A stretch of DNA of 56,863 nt from Nitrospirota bacterium (GCA_027335985.1 DAHWGX010000021.1:1-56863); one strand, 5' to 3'; shown: positions 1 through 8,305, counted from the first letter of the stretch. Made by a program: numbers and translations. Notes: generated from the sequence alone by a model not told the origin.

Positions 1-324
1 GTGACCCTCTCCGTTTAGCACAGCTCCAATCCCTCCTGACCTGTTGTGGTTTTCACCTCGCAGGCAAGGTTATACCTCACCGAAAATCCAACAGAAAAGA
101 GGGTTTATTTATTTTACTAGCGTCTTATCTCGGAATCAGGGTTTCACGATGAAAAACGGAAACAATAAATTCTCATCCTTCTTATCATCATTCTCGAAGA
201 AACAGGCGATGAGTTTTGCCTCACCCGATACCCTTGTTTCCCGTCACGGCCCTGAAACCCCTATTGCCTTGAATTTTACTTGGCATTCTGATAGTTTTAT
301 ATTAATCATACGAAATTTTAGTGT
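1..324. other. No confident gene; upstream region of tRNA-Ser(CGA)
   Basis: The stretch is richer in A and T than the rest of the window. An open frame at 44-346 runs into the tRNA, lacks a ribosome-binding site and resembles nothing I know, so I do not call it. The first 18 bases read as five codons and a TAG, which could be the tail of an upstream gene, but this cannot be established. A weak promoter for the tRNA may be TTGGCA at 280-285 and TAATCA at 303-308, 17 bases apart. Confidence 0.4.
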
Positions 325-414
325 GGAGAGATGGCCGAGAGGCTGAAGGCGGTTGACTCGAAATCAACTCTGGGGGGAACCCCAGCGGGGGTTCAAATCC
401 CTCTCTCTCCGCCA
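325..414 (+). tRNA. tRNA-Ser(CGA)
   Basis: Acceptor strands GGAGAGA (325-331) and TCTCTCC (404-410) pair fully, followed by G73 and an encoded CCA. The anticodon loop CTCGAAA places CGA at 359-361, reading UCG. The long variable arm (GGGG/CCCC type) is typical of serine tRNAs. It is one of four serine tRNAs in the first 8.4 kb. Confidence 0.97.
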
Positions 415-461
415 ATTCCCTTCCCGGGGGCCTGAAGGCGCTCATATCCTCGGAGCCGACA

Positions 462-1829
462 TTGTCCACCAAGCAGGACGCCCTTTACCGACTGCTCTCC
501 AGCCATATTGCAGACTCCACTAATTCTGCATTCCTTCTAATCGGAACGGACTACAGGATTCAGTGGGTTTCCGAAGCGGCCAAGAAGATCCTTTTCAAGA
601 ATGTCCCTGACATCGAAGGGTTGGCTTGTGCCCGTGGACTCAGAGGGAAGGTCTGTTCGGTCGAATGCCTCGAGGATGTTAGTCTGGCCAAGGGGGAAAC
701 AACACCATTTGGAGCGGCCTGCCTCAAAGAAGTCTACGGAGAGTTCAACGTCAGGAACTCCATCCTGGATTCGGGTGGCAAAACAGTCGGACTCCTAAAG
801 CAGATCTCGTCCTCCGAAGATTCCTCACCGCCATCGAAACAGGATCAGATCGAATCCAGAGGATCATGGCACTCCACGCTGGCCCCGACCCTGTCCCGCA
901 TAGCCGGCACAACAATCCCCATTCTCCTTGTCGGCGAAACAGGCACAGGCAAAGAGGTTCTCGCACAGCGAATCCATGAACTGAGTCCGCGAAGAAACAA
1001 TCCATTCGTCGTCCTCGATCTTTCCGTCGTTCCTGAATCCCTTGTCGACGATGCCCTTTTCGGGCATACACGAGGGGCTTTTACCGGGGCGACATCCGAC
1101 TACACCGGCAAACTCCTCCAGGCTGACGGAGGGACACTTCTTCTAGACGAACTGGAGAATATTCCCCTTTCCGTTCAAGCCAAGCTCCTGCGTTTCCTGG
1201 AAACAGGTATCGTCGAACGGATAGGACAGACAAAGAAACACGCGATTGATGTCCGCATCCTTGCCGCGACCAACGTCAGCCCCGAAGACCTGCTGTCTTC
1301 AGGCCGCTTGAGGGAGGATCTTTTCTACCGCCTCCGTGGCATGACCATCCTCCTTCCTCCTCTCAGGGAAAGGAGGGAAGAGATCCCTCTTCTCATTCAT
1401 ACCTTCCGGGGCAACTGGTCCGCCCGTCACAGACGAAAAGCCCCGGATTTCGAACCGGACCTGCTCGAGAGATTTTGCGACTATCCGTTTCCAGGCAACA
1501 TACGCGAACTCAAGCACCTGGTTGACCTGTGCCTCAGCCTGACGATTGATCAGACCGTCACGGTGGACAATACCCCCGACCCTGTCCGGGAAATCCTGTT
1601 CAAAAAGGAACCGGACCTCCATGCCCCCATCGAGCCCGTCCTCTCACGGGGCTCGAAAAATGTCGAAGAAGCCATCGCCGCCGTGGAAAAAGACATGATC
1701 CAAAGAGTCCTGCTACAGCATCGCGGAAGGGTTTCCGACGCAGCGCACTCGCTCTCCATGAGCCGAATCACACTCTGGCGCAAGATGAAGAAGTACAATC
1801 TGGACCGCCGCAAGACGTTTCCCTCCTGA
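462..1829 (+). CDS. Sigma-54-dependent transcriptional activator (PAS-AAA+-Fis)
   Basis: This is an NtrC-family enhancer-binding protein of 455 residues that should remodel sigma-54 RNA polymerase at -24/-12 promoters. Residues 15-115 look like a PAS-type sensor with three cysteines (C56, C65, C69), a pattern seen in PAS domains of such regulators that could bind metal or sense redox. The AAA+ core shows Walker A GETGTGKE (158-165), the sigma-54 contact loop GAFTGA (205-210) and Walker B GGTLLLDE (223-230). A Fis-type helix-turn-helix lies at about 412-450. There is no phospho-acceptor receiver domain. The start is TTG at 462. The next gene downstream has a sigma-54-like promoter, making it the obvious candidate target. 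The signal sensed is unknown. Confidence 0.9.
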   Translation: MSTKQDALYRLLSSHIADSTNSAFLLIGTDYRIQWVSEAAKKILFKNVPDIEGLACARGLRGKVCSVECLEDVSLAKGETTPFGAACLKEVYGEFNVRNSILDSGGKTVGLLKQISSSEDSSPPSKQDQIESRGSWHSTLAPTLSRIAGTTIPILLVGETGTGKEVLAQRIHELSPRRNNPFVVLDLSVVPESLVDDALFGHTRGAFTGATSDYTGKLLQADGGTLLLDELENIPLSVQAKLLRFLETGIVERIGQTKKHAIDVRILAATNVSPEDLLSSGRLREDLFYRLRGMTILLPPLRERREEIPLLIHTFRGNWSARHRRKAPDFEPDLLERFCDYPFPGNIRELKHLVDLCLSLTIDQTVTVDNTPDPVREILFKKEPDLHAPIEPVLSRGSKNVEEAIAAVEKDMIQRVLLQHRGRVSDAAHSLSMSRITLWRKMKKYNLDRRKTFPS

Positions 1830-1967
1830 AACCCTTTCCCGCCAATGCGTCCCGCATTCGTCTCAGATCGGAAACGCCCTTTCTCCCCTGAATGGACCAC
1901 AAAATCGCTATCCTCGATAAATCATTTATTCAAATAGATAAAAAAATAAATTTCGCTCAGAAATGCA

Positions 1968-1984
1968 TTGGCATGGATCTTGAT
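1968..1984 (+). promoter_or_regulatory. Candidate sigma-54 (-24/-12) promoter
   Basis: TTGGCATGGATCTTGAT fits the YTGGCAC-G-R-N3-TTGCW consensus with the correct spacing between GG and TTG. The mismatches are T for C after TGGCA and A for C in the -12 element. It lies just after a sigma-54 activator gene, behind an AT-rich stretch suited to DNA bending, and about 77 bases before the start of a 37-residue membrane peptide. The altered -12 C is a real weakness, so the call is moderate. Confidence 0.5.
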
Positions 1985-2060
1985 AAACAAGGAGTGTGGG
2001 AGGAGAGAACTTTTTCCTTGGGAGTCCTCCATTATCGATCAAATCAAGAGGAGAAGAAAA

Positions 2061-2174
2061 ATGAGTGGAGCTAAAAATCTCACCTTTGTGATTCTTGCCG
2101 CGTTTCCCTTTCTTCTCATGGCCGTCTTTGAAAAAATCGACCATGCCCTGAAAGGTGGACTCGGCGGATTCTAG
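2061..2174 (+). CDS. 37-residue single-helix membrane protein
   Basis: The ATG at 2061 follows a GAGGAG ribosome-binding site at a normal distance. The product has one hydrophobic segment (about residues 6-22), then a short charged linker and a glycine-rich tail. I do not recognise a family. The upstream sigma-54-like promoter and the adjacent sigma-54 activator suggest it is the regulated output of that regulator. Similar micro-proteins elsewhere are subunits of oxidases or transporters or act as membrane regulators, but nothing here shows which applies. Confidence 0.55.
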   Translation: MSGAKNLTFVILAAFPFLLMAVFEKIDHALKGGLGGF

Positions 2175-2218
2175 ATTTAGCCGCCCATTTCACCGCGGGA
2201 AGGAGAAAGGCGGAAACG

Positions 2219-2695
2219 CTAGACGATTTCCGGATATTCTCCTTCCCTTTTCTTTTCAAAAAAATTCCGCAAAAGACTCCGTGACTCCTCCTCGAGAACC
2301 CCGGACACAACCTCAATCCTGTGGTGAAGCCGGGGATCGTTGTGGAGGTCATAGATCGACCCCGTCACTCCCCGCCGATCTTCTCTCGCCCCATAGACAA
2401 GTCTTGATATCCGCCCTTCGAGCATGGCTCCGAAGCACATGAAACAAGGCTCAAGGGTGACATAGAGGGAGGCGCCTGCCAGCCGGTAGTTTCCGAGGCG
2501 CGAAGCCGCCATTCGGATGGCTACCATCTCCGCATGTGCGGTGGGATCATTCGTTGCCCTCCCCCTGTTCCACCCTTCTCCGATGATTTCCTCTCCCAAC
2601 AGGAGGACCGCTCCGACGGGAACATCCTTTTCATCCATGGCCTTTCTTGCCCGCAGGAGAGCCTCCTGCATCCAGAAAACATCCCGGGATGTCAT
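2219..2695 (-). CDS. tadA: tRNA-specific adenosine deaminase TadA
   Basis: The 158-residue zinc-dependent deaminase converts the wobble adenosine of tRNA-Arg(ACG) to inosine. The catalytic zinc motif HAE is at residues 54-56 and PCFMC at 83-87, with the TNDPTAHAE-type spacing of TadA rather than cytidine deaminases. The start at 2695 overlaps the stop of the upstream SDR gene by four bases (ATGA), implying translational coupling. A longer in-frame extension upstream lies inside that SDR gene and is rejected. Length is normal for the family. Confidence 0.93.
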   Translation of the reverse strand: MTSRDVFWMQEALLRARKAMDEKDVPVGAVLLLGEEIIGEGWNRGRATNDPTAHAEMVAIRMAASRLGNYRLAGASLYVTLEPCFMCFGAMLEGRISRLVYGAREDRRGVTGSIYDLHNDPRLHHRIEVVSGVLEEESRSLLRNFFEKKREGEYPEIV

Positions 2696-3447
2696 GGAGC
2701 CGGAAGTCTTCTGTAAACCCGATCGACCCGGGCCTGGTCGAGGGGTCTGAGAAGAATGCTGTCCACATTCACATGGGGTGGGCGGGTGACCGCCCAGACA
2801 ACGGCCTCCGCCACATCTTCCGCAGAGAGGGGCGTCATTCCCTCGTATACCTTTTTGGCTCTCACGGCATCGCCCTGGAATCGAACGAGGGAAAACTCTG
2901 TCTCGACAAGTCCGGGGTCGATTTCCGTGATGCGGATCGGCTCTCCGAGCCATTCGATGCGCATTGTCTCCGTCACGGCCCGGAGGGCGTGTTTGGCGGC
3001 TGTATATCCCGCTCCCCCGACATAGGTTTCAAGAGCGGCAACAGAACCGATATTGACGAGGTGTCCCAGACCGCTTCGTCTAAGTCCGGGGAAAAGAGCA
3101 CGTCCCATCCGCACCGTTCCAAGAACATTGCTCTGATACATCTCGATCCACCCGTCCTCGTCCCATTCCAGAACGGGGTCGAGCCCCAGGGCCCCTCCCG
3201 CGTTGTTTACGAGAACATGGAGTGTATCGGGAAGACGCGAAACAAAAGCGGAAACAGATTCAGAGCTTCTGACATCAAGCTCTAGCGACACCATCCCTGT
3301 CTCCCGAGAGAGGCGTTCGAGTCTATCAAGGCGCCGTGCCCCCCCGTAAACATGATATCCACAATTAGAAAGGAGTCTGACCGTGGCCGCCCCTATCCCG
3401 GAGGAAGCTCCCGTGACGACGGCAACCTTCGGCTTATTGTTTTTCAT
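2692..3447 (-). CDS. Short-chain dehydrogenase/reductase
   Basis: This is a classical SDR of 251 residues with the NAD(P)-binding motif TGASSGIG (12-19), NNAG (81-84) and the catalytic Ser135-Tyr148-Lys152 set. The ALLAREAL-type substrate region gives no clear specificity. It is followed by tadA with a four-base overlap, so the two are co-transcribed, although no functional link is evident. It is oriented away from the TPR gene at 3523. A role in lipid or cofactor reduction is possible but unproven. Confidence 0.85.
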   Translation of the reverse strand: MKNNKPKVAVVTGASSGIGAATVRLLSNCGYHVYGGARRLDRLERLSRETGMVSLELDVRSSESVSAFVSRLPDTLHVLVNNAGGALGLDPVLEWDEDGWIEMYQSNVLGTVRMGRALFPGLRRSGLGHLVNIGSVAALETYVGGAGYTAAKHALRAVTETMRIEWLGEPIRITEIDPGLVETEFSLVRFQGDAVRAKKVYEGMTPLSAEDVAEAVVWAVTRPPHVNVDSILLRPLDQARVDRVYRRLPAP

Positions 3448-3486
3448 GTGCAGACGCTCCCTTCACCCCAAGCTGCGGATTTTCGC

Positions 3487-3515
3487 TTGCCGTTTTAAAA
3501 AACTCTTCCCATAAT
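3487..3515 (+). promoter_or_regulatory. Candidate promoter for a leaderless mRNA
   Basis: TTGCCG (3487-3492), 17 bases, then CATAAT (3510-3515). The expected transcription start, 7-8 bases later, coincides with the ATG at 3523, and no ribosome-binding site precedes that ATG. Confidence 0.5.
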
Positions 3516-3522
3516 TGAAGCC

Positions 3523-4377
3523 ATGACAATTCCAGCAAGATCCATTATCCATGAAAAAGAAGGTTGGGGACACACAGTCCGCAGGCTCGCTTCAATTCTA
3601 TTGCTTTTCGGTTACTTGTCGACCTCGAGCGGCCCCCTTTACGCCCTTCCCCTGAACGACCCGACCTACCCTCCCCCCTTGCGAAAGGGAGTTCAGGAAG
3701 CGGCGCAACAGATTTTGGAGGACCATCCGAAAAAGGCATTGACCATCCTTACCCCCCTGTTCAAGCTCTATCCGGACTATACGATCATCTTCACTCTGGC
3801 GGGCATGGCCTACGGAAAAAGCGGACTGAACAAAAAAGCCGTCGAGATGGAGCGGAGAGCTCTGACCCTCGACCCCGGAAACATCACGGCAAGAATCAGC
3901 CTTGGTATCGCGGAAGGGAACACGGGCCATTTCAGGCAAGAGCTGCTCGAAGAAAACGCTGTCATCCAGAAAGATCCGAAGAGAGAACCTGCCTGGAAGG
4001 CAGCCGGATGGGCCTACGCTTCCCTTGGGAAATGGAAGGCAGCCCGATTTGCCGAGGAAAAAGCGATCGATCTCAGGCCCTCCGATGCGGGAGCGCGCAT
4101 GATGCTGGGGCTAGCCATGGCCCACGAAGGCTACCTTCAGGAGGCGCTCCTGATGGAGGAGTCGGCCCGAAAACTCGATCCGCATGACAAAGGAATCCGG
4201 CGATCGATCATCTTCATCAAGCATGAAATGGCTCCCAATGGTCATCAGAAATCTCCCTCAAACGGCTTCAACCCCCTCCTGGCCCCCACGCCCGGCCCGC
4301 CATCATCCACAGCGACCCCCCAGAGCTCTCAGCAGCTCTCCCCATCCCCCATCCGGGCGCCATCCGTCATTCATTGA
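3523..4377 (+). CDS. Exported TPR-repeat protein
   Basis: The 284-residue protein has a basic N-terminus followed by a hydrophobic segment (about residues 20-42) ending near an alanine-rich cleavage site, so it is probably exported or membrane-anchored. At least four tetratricopeptide repeats follow (about 60-225), with the typical A-x-x-G/A and D-P-x-x pattern, for example LTLDPGN and DPHDK. The C-terminal 50 residues are proline- and serine-rich and probably disordered. TPR proteins mediate protein contacts, and the partner is not apparent here. The ATG lacks a ribosome-binding site and sits at the predicted transcription start, suggesting leaderless translation. Confidence 0.75.
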   Translation: MTIPARSIIHEKEGWGHTVRRLASILLLFGYLSTSSGPLYALPLNDPTYPPPLRKGVQEAAQQILEDHPKKALTILTPLFKLYPDYTIIFTLAGMAYGKSGLNKKAVEMERRALTLDPGNITARISLGIAEGNTGHFRQELLEENAVIQKDPKREPAWKAAGWAYASLGKWKAARFAEEKAIDLRPSDAGARMMLGLAMAHEGYLQEALLMEESARKLDPHDKGIRRSIIFIKHEMAPNGHQKSPSNGFNPLLAPTPGPPSSTATPQSSQQLSPSPIRAPSVIH

Positions 4378-4380
4378 AGT

Positions 4381-4409
4381 TTGTCTTTTTTTCGTGGATA
4401 TCTTAAAAT
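4381..4409 (+). promoter_or_regulatory. Promoter of tRNA-Ser(TGA)
   Basis: TTGTCT (4381-4386), a 17-base spacer and TAAAAT (4404-4409) lie directly after the TPR gene stop and about ten bases before the tRNA. Confidence 0.6.
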
Positions 4410-4419
4410 TTTCAAAGTC

Positions 4420-4505
4420 GGAGGGGTGGCCGAGCGGCCGAAGGCGGCGGTCTTGAAAACCGTAGAGCGAAAGCTCCGTGGGTTCGAATCCTACCCCCTC
4501 CGCCA
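4420..4505 (+). tRNA. tRNA-Ser(TGA)
   Basis: Acceptor GGAGGGG (4420-4426) pairs with CCCCTCC (4495-4501), followed by G73 and CCA. The anticodon loop CTTGAAA gives TGA at 4454-4456, and a long variable arm (GAGC/GCTC) identifies serine. Confidence 0.97.
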
Positions 4506-4625
4506 ACCCGATTGTTCTTTCGGGGGCTGTCCGAAGGAGTCATCTGAGGCCAAGTTGAATCCCGATCCCGAATTGGGGTATTCTTCCTCGTCTGGCCTAT
4601 GAAAGAGGTACCCGAAAATTCCCCT

Positions 4626-4718
4626 GGAGAGGTGGCCGAGTGGTCGAAGGCGTCCGCCTGCTAAGCGGATGTAGGACCAAAAGTCCTACCCAGGGTTCAA
4701 ATCCCTGCCTCTCCGCCA
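4626..4718 (+). tRNA. tRNA-Ser(GCT)
   Basis: Acceptor GGAGAGG (4626-4632) pairs with CCTCTCC (4708-4714), with CCA encoded. The loop CTGCTAA places GCT at 4660-4662, reading AGC/AGU. The long variable arm (TAGGAC/GTCCTA) is clear. Confidence 0.97.
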
Positions 4719-5040
4719 TTAAAGGTTTTCTGCCATTTTTCTTCCCCTTTCCAATCTCGCCCGGGCCGGAACCTAAAAGCGGGATAAAGAGACATCAGGC
4801 CCCTTCACCCTGGCAATATTCATCCTTCGGGAAGGCTGGTCAACCCGTCCCGACGCATGTTCGCACTCAACTGGAGGGATCTTGAAAAACCGGGGACTGC
4901 AATGGGACTGAGCGAGGTACTGTCGCGTTTCGGAGGAACGAAGAAAAAATGCCAGTAGCCATCGGGGCACCGACCAGGAGCCGGCCCTTCCTGCCAAGTG
5001 AGCGTCCTCCGAAAGCGATCAGGGTGCACCCCGGACAGGA
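4719..5040. other. Gene-free stretch between tRNA-Ser and a GGDEF gene
   Basis: No frame here has a ribosome-binding site or a recognisable product, and no T-run terminator or known riboswitch signature was found. It is the 3' flank of both the tRNA (plus strand) and the GGDEF gene (minus strand), and could contain processing or termination signals that I cannot see. Confidence 0.4.
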
Positions 5041-6099
5041 TCAGATCATGGCGCTCTTGCCAAAAACAGTCGTCTTGTTTCTTCCGGCCGATTTCGAAGC
5101 ATAGAGTGCCTTGTCGGCCCGCTCCACCATCCCCTCCCAGTCGGGGCCAAAAGGAGCGGACTCGACACCGATCGAGATCGTCATGACTCCTATTTTCTGA
5201 CGTTTCGTCACATTCGTTATCTCGATCTTTTCCACGGCCTTACGAATTTTTTCCGCCATTCCGAATCCTTCCTTCTCGGAGGCGCCGGGAAGGATCAAGG
5301 CGAACTCCTCCCCTCCGACACGCGCCGTCAGGTCTCCCGGGTTTCTGACGCACATCTTGAGGATCCGGGAGACAGCCACGATCGCCTTGTCTCCGACCAT
5401 GTGTCCGTGCGTATCGTTGATTGCCTTGAAGTGATCGATGTCGAGCATCAAAACCGCCATCTCCTGCCCGAGATGGGGGGTTCCCGACAAAAGTTCCATC
5501 ATACTGGCGTTGAGCCCTCTTCGGTTGAGAAGCTCCGTCAAGGGGTCGATCAATGCCTCCGCACGGGCTGTCCGAAGCTCCCGTTGCAGCAGGTCGATTT
5601 TTTTCTGGCTCTCCGAGAGATCGTGGCTCAGACTGACTGAGCTTTCCTTGATGGAATGAGTATCCCTGAGAATCGCCTCGATGAGCGACTGGAGCCTGGA
5701 CTCGTCTATGCCGTTTTCCTGGAGGGAGGCGCCGTAGGATTCCATCCCTTTCTGAACGCGTTCGGCTTCATGGGTGGTTGACAACGTCGATCGGGAGATC
5801 TTTTCCAGCACCTCCTGGATTTCCTTTGTGAGAGAGTCCCGATGGTCGTTCAGGGGAAGGAGGTATTCCGGCGCCACAAACCTGAGAAAAATATTTTCAA
5901 CATCCTTGTCAGACAGGGCATTCCCGGATTTAACGAGAGAATCGAGGGCTTCAGACAACCCTGGATTGATTCCGGACACATATTCGTAAACCACGGCGTA
6001 ATGGATCGGAGTGAAGGAAAATCCCAGCTCCGTCATCCGCTTCAGAACGAGACGGAATATTTCGGCGCTGGACATCTTGCTCTCTGGGTAACGAAGCAT
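5041..6099 (-). CDS. Diguanylate cyclase (GGDEF domain)
   Basis: Predicted to synthesise cyclic di-GMP from two GTP. The C-terminal half (about residues 180-345) is a full GGDEF domain with the active-site GGEEF at 262-266 and metal-binding DIDHFK upstream. The allosteric I-site, normally RxxD five residues before the motif, reads NPGD, so product inhibition is probably weak. The N-terminal 170 residues are helical with a coiled-coil-like stretch before the cyclase domain, as in YcgG/YedQ-like cytosolic sensors; no membrane segment is seen. I chose the ATG at 6099 because GGGAG lies five bases upstream; a start 12 bases earlier is possible. An HD-GYP protein at 21.6 kb could act antagonistically. 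Confidence 0.88.
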   Translation of the reverse strand: MLRYPESKMSSAEIFRLVLKRMTELGFSFTPIHYAVVYEYVSGINPGLSEALDSLVKSGNALSDKDVENIFLRFVAPEYLLPLNDHRDSLTKEIQEVLEKISRSTLSTTHEAERVQKGMESYGASLQENGIDESRLQSLIEAILRDTHSIKESSVSLSHDLSESQKKIDLLQRELRTARAEALIDPLTELLNRRGLNASMMELLSGTPHLGQEMAVLMLDIDHFKAINDTHGHMVGDKAIVAVSRILKMCVRNPGDLTARVGGEEFALILPGASEKEGFGMAEKIRKAVEKIEITNVTKRQKIGVMTISIGVESAPFGPDWEGMVERADKALYASKSAGRNKTTVFGKSAMI

Positions 6100-6168
6100 G
6101 GACGCTCCCATCCCGGACCCCGGTCTAAAGATTCATCCTGCACAATTCCGGCTGAATTCTACCATATC

Positions 6169-7245
6169 ATGACAATAATCACATCTCGAAAGAGGGTCGG
6201 ACGCTGGACCAGGGAATCCCGATTCAGGATAATCATTCAGACGGTCGGATTGCAGGCCTTCCTGTCTCCCCAGGAAAATCCCTTCACACTAAGGAGGACT
6301 CCCATCTTTTCTCTCGGAGTGGTCAGTTCACTGGCCAGACATTCCATCACAAACGACAGGTCCAGCTGGGACATCGTTCTTTTTCATCTGGGAAAGACGC
6401 CGGTGACCATTGCCGGCCTGATCGACTTTTCCTTCATCGTCCTTCTGGGCTTCGTCCTTCGCCTCTTCCTCAAAAGGACACTGACAGCCAGGGCCCAGAC
6501 TCAATCCTCCCCCCAGACGCGCCACATGATGGGTCTATTGTCGACCTTTGCCGCCAATCTTGTTTTCGCGCTATTCGTTGTCATTGCGCTGGACAATCTT
6601 GGCGTCCGGCTGTCGTTTCTTGGAGGAACCCTTGGGGTTCTGGGTATCGGAATCGGCATCGGCCTACAGAATCTCGCCGCAAACATGATCGGACTCGTGG
6701 TCATCCTCCTTGAAAAATCGATCCAGATCGGTGACCTGATCGAGATTGACGGAGTTCTCGGAACCGTCGTTGAGATCAAGGGACGATCAACGACCGTCAT
6801 GAGCCGCGACAACATCGCCATCATCATTCCAAACGCGCATCTGATCGCCAACAAGGTCATCAACTGGAGCCACAGGGACCCCAAGACGCGCATGCATCTG
6901 AAAGTCGGAATCGGGATGGATCCCTCCCTCCTCGACAAGGCAGTCGACATTCTTCGGACGTTGGCCCTGAACCATCCCGACATTCTTCCTGAACCCGCGC
7001 CCACAGTCTGGTTCACCGAATTTGGCGCCTCATCCTTCAACCTCGAACTCGTTTACTGGATCAACGATGTCACCCTGCGCCACACCACCCTCTCCGACCT
7101 GAACTTCAAGATCGCAAGAGAGTTCAAAACGGCGGGAATCGATCTCCCCTACCCGCACAACGTCGTGATCTTCCCGAACGGAAACGGAACGGAAACTCCC
7201 ACCCGGGAGTCCGCTCCTCTTGCGCCGGGAACGTTGACGGGATAA
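6169..7245 (+). CDS. MscS-family mechanosensitive ion channel
   Basis: The 358-residue membrane protein has about three transmembrane helices (roughly residues 75-100, 118-140 and 145-175). It carries the MscS signature, a glycine/alanine-rich pore helix (GIGIGIGLQNLAANMIG) followed by the beta domain with GDLIEIDGVLGTV and a C-terminal alpha/beta cage. It should release solutes on hypo-osmotic shock. The ATG at 6169 has no ribosome-binding site. A perfect AAGGAGG at 6291-6297 stands six bases before an in-frame ATC (6304), so the real start is uncertain. The gene ends two bases before a DsrE-like trio and is probably co-transcribed with it. Confidence 0.82.
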   Translation: MTIITSRKRVGRWTRESRFRIIIQTVGLQAFLSPQENPFTLRRTPIFSLGVVSSLARHSITNDRSSWDIVLFHLGKTPVTIAGLIDFSFIVLLGFVLRLFLKRTLTARAQTQSSPQTRHMMGLLSTFAANLVFALFVVIALDNLGVRLSFLGGTLGVLGIGIGIGLQNLAANMIGLVVILLEKSIQIGDLIEIDGVLGTVVEIKGRSTTVMSRDNIAIIIPNAHLIANKVINWSHRDPKTRMHLKVGIGMDPSLLDKAVDILRTLALNHPDILPEPAPTVWFTEFGASSFNLELVYWINDVTLRHTTLSDLNFKIAREFKTAGIDLPYPHNVVIFPNGNGTETPTRESAPLAPGTLTG

Positions 7246-7247
7246 TA

Positions 7248-7559
7248 ATGGAACTCATGAAAATTGGAATCCTTCTTTCAACCCACCCCGAAAAACATGA
7301 CGGCGAGACCGTACGACTGATCGCGGACGCGGCTCTCGCTTCGGGCGATGAAGTGTACCTCTACCTTCTCGATGAAGGCGCCCGCTTCCTGGCACAGCCC
7401 TGGGTGCATGAGCTGGTCGACCGGGGGGCGTCTGTGTATACCTGCGCCTACGCCGCCCAGAATCGTAAAATTCCGGACCCCGGAAAAACGACCTTCTGCG
7501 GACTCGTGGTTCTGACCCAGGTCATCGAAGGGTGCGATCGTTTCTTGGCCTTTGCCTGA
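7248..7559 (+). CDS. DsrE/TusD-like sulfur carrier protein
   Basis: The 103-residue protein belongs to the DsrE family, which transfers persulfide sulfur between TusA and downstream acceptors. It begins with the family's beta strand (KIGILLSTHPE) and carries the catalytic cysteine in the pattern C-x2-A-x3-R (C66), equivalent to Cys78 of TusD/DsrE; another cysteine is at about 83. It is followed by two further small genes that resemble the DsrF and DsrH positions of the DsrEFH/TusDCB complex. The upstream neighbour is an MscS channel. No dsrAB or rhodanese is nearby. Confidence 0.75.
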   Translation: MELMKIGILLSTHPEKHDGETVRLIADAALASGDEVYLYLLDEGARFLAQPWVHELVDRGASVYTCAYAAQNRKIPDPGKTTFCGLVVLTQVIEGCDRFLAFA

Positions 7560-7569
7560 AAGGATTTCC

Positions 7570-7920
7570 GTGGCTTCTTCACACAGGACCCTGCTCATGA
7601 TCAAAGCCGATCCGGCCAATGATCCTCGCCCTGCCGAAGCCATCCGGTCGGCGCTCGGTCTGATCGCGGGTGAAATACCCGTCAGCGTCTACCTTTTCAG
7701 GGAAGCCCACGCGCTTCTTCTTTCCTCTCCGGACGACCTTCTCGACCTTGAGGACGGAGAGGTTCTCCACCGCTTTCTCGGAACGTTTTTCGACATGGCG
7801 GCGGAGATCCTTTACGAACCCTTTTCGACACCCCCTCCCCGAGCTCTCCGTGGGAAGCCCCTGCCCCCGAAGGATCTGGGACGGCTGATTCCAGGGTTCG
7901 ATCATACGATCTTCTTTTAG
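7570..7920 (+). CDS. DsrF/TusC-like protein
   Basis: Positioned second in a three-gene DsrEFH-like set. The 116-residue product starts with a hydrophobic strand (RTLLMIKADP) and has an internal VSVYLF strand and a FxR-type loop as in DsrE-fold proteins. It contains no cysteine at all, as expected for a structural DsrF/TusC partner rather than a carrier. I chose GTG at 7570 because AAAGG lies at good distance; an upstream TTG at 7552 would overlap the preceding gene. The assignment rests mainly on position and fold-like features. Confidence 0.5.
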   Translation: MASSHRTLLMIKADPANDPRPAEAIRSALGLIAGEIPVSVYLFREAHALLLSSPDDLLDLEDGEVLHRFLGTFFDMAAEILYEPFSTPPPRALRGKPLPPKDLGRLIPGFDHTIFF

Positions 7921-7930
7921 GACGGACAAC

Positions 7931-8182
7931 ATGCTCATCCTCATCCGGCAGAATCCGGACACCCGACTCCGGGAAGTCATAGGCTCGATCGAAGGCGAAT
8001 GTCCCGGGTCGACCCTCGTCTATCTGGAGAAGACCGGCCCTTCCGACCCAACCTCCCCTCCATTGGTTCTCCCGGACCGGACCTTTTCCCTGTTTGGCTC
8101 CATTCCGGGGGCCGCACCGATCGATGCCAAGGGTCTCATCGACCTGATTCACGGCAATGACCGCGTTCTCGTCCTTCCCTGA
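7931..8182 (+). CDS. DsrH/TusB-like protein
   Basis: This is the third member of the trio, 83 residues, with an N-terminal strand MLILIRQNP and a single cysteine (C24) near the position of the conserved DsrH/TusB cysteine. The compact length matches TusB (about 95 residues). The ATG follows AGGACGG. DsrH-family similarity is faint, and gene order supports it more than sequence does. Together with the two upstream genes it could form a hexameric sulfur relay complex. Confidence 0.5.
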   Translation: MLILIRQNPDTRLREVIGSIEGECPGSTLVYLEKTGPSDPTSPPLVLPDRTFSLFGSIPGAAPIDAKGLIDLIHGNDRVLVLP

Positions 8183-8244
8183 ATCAGGACCGGACGAGGA
8201 GACAGGTCATCCCGTTTTTAATCTTGCCTTACTTACCGTGCCCC

Positions 8245-8273
8245 TTGTTTTCCGTCGTCCCTGACGGTATGAT
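8245..8273 (+). promoter_or_regulatory. Promoter of tRNA-Ser(GGA)/SRP RNA
   Basis: TTGTTT (8245-8250), a 17-base spacer and TATGAT (8268-8273) precede the tRNA by about 32 bases. Confidence 0.65.
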
Positions 8274-8305
8274 TGTCGGATGTTCTGCATTTGATCGCCT
8301 CGCGT

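Noticed and set aside
44..346. Open frame of 100 codons at the left edge
   Set aside because: No ribosome-binding site, runs into the tRNA-Ser acceptor, and no family resemblance.
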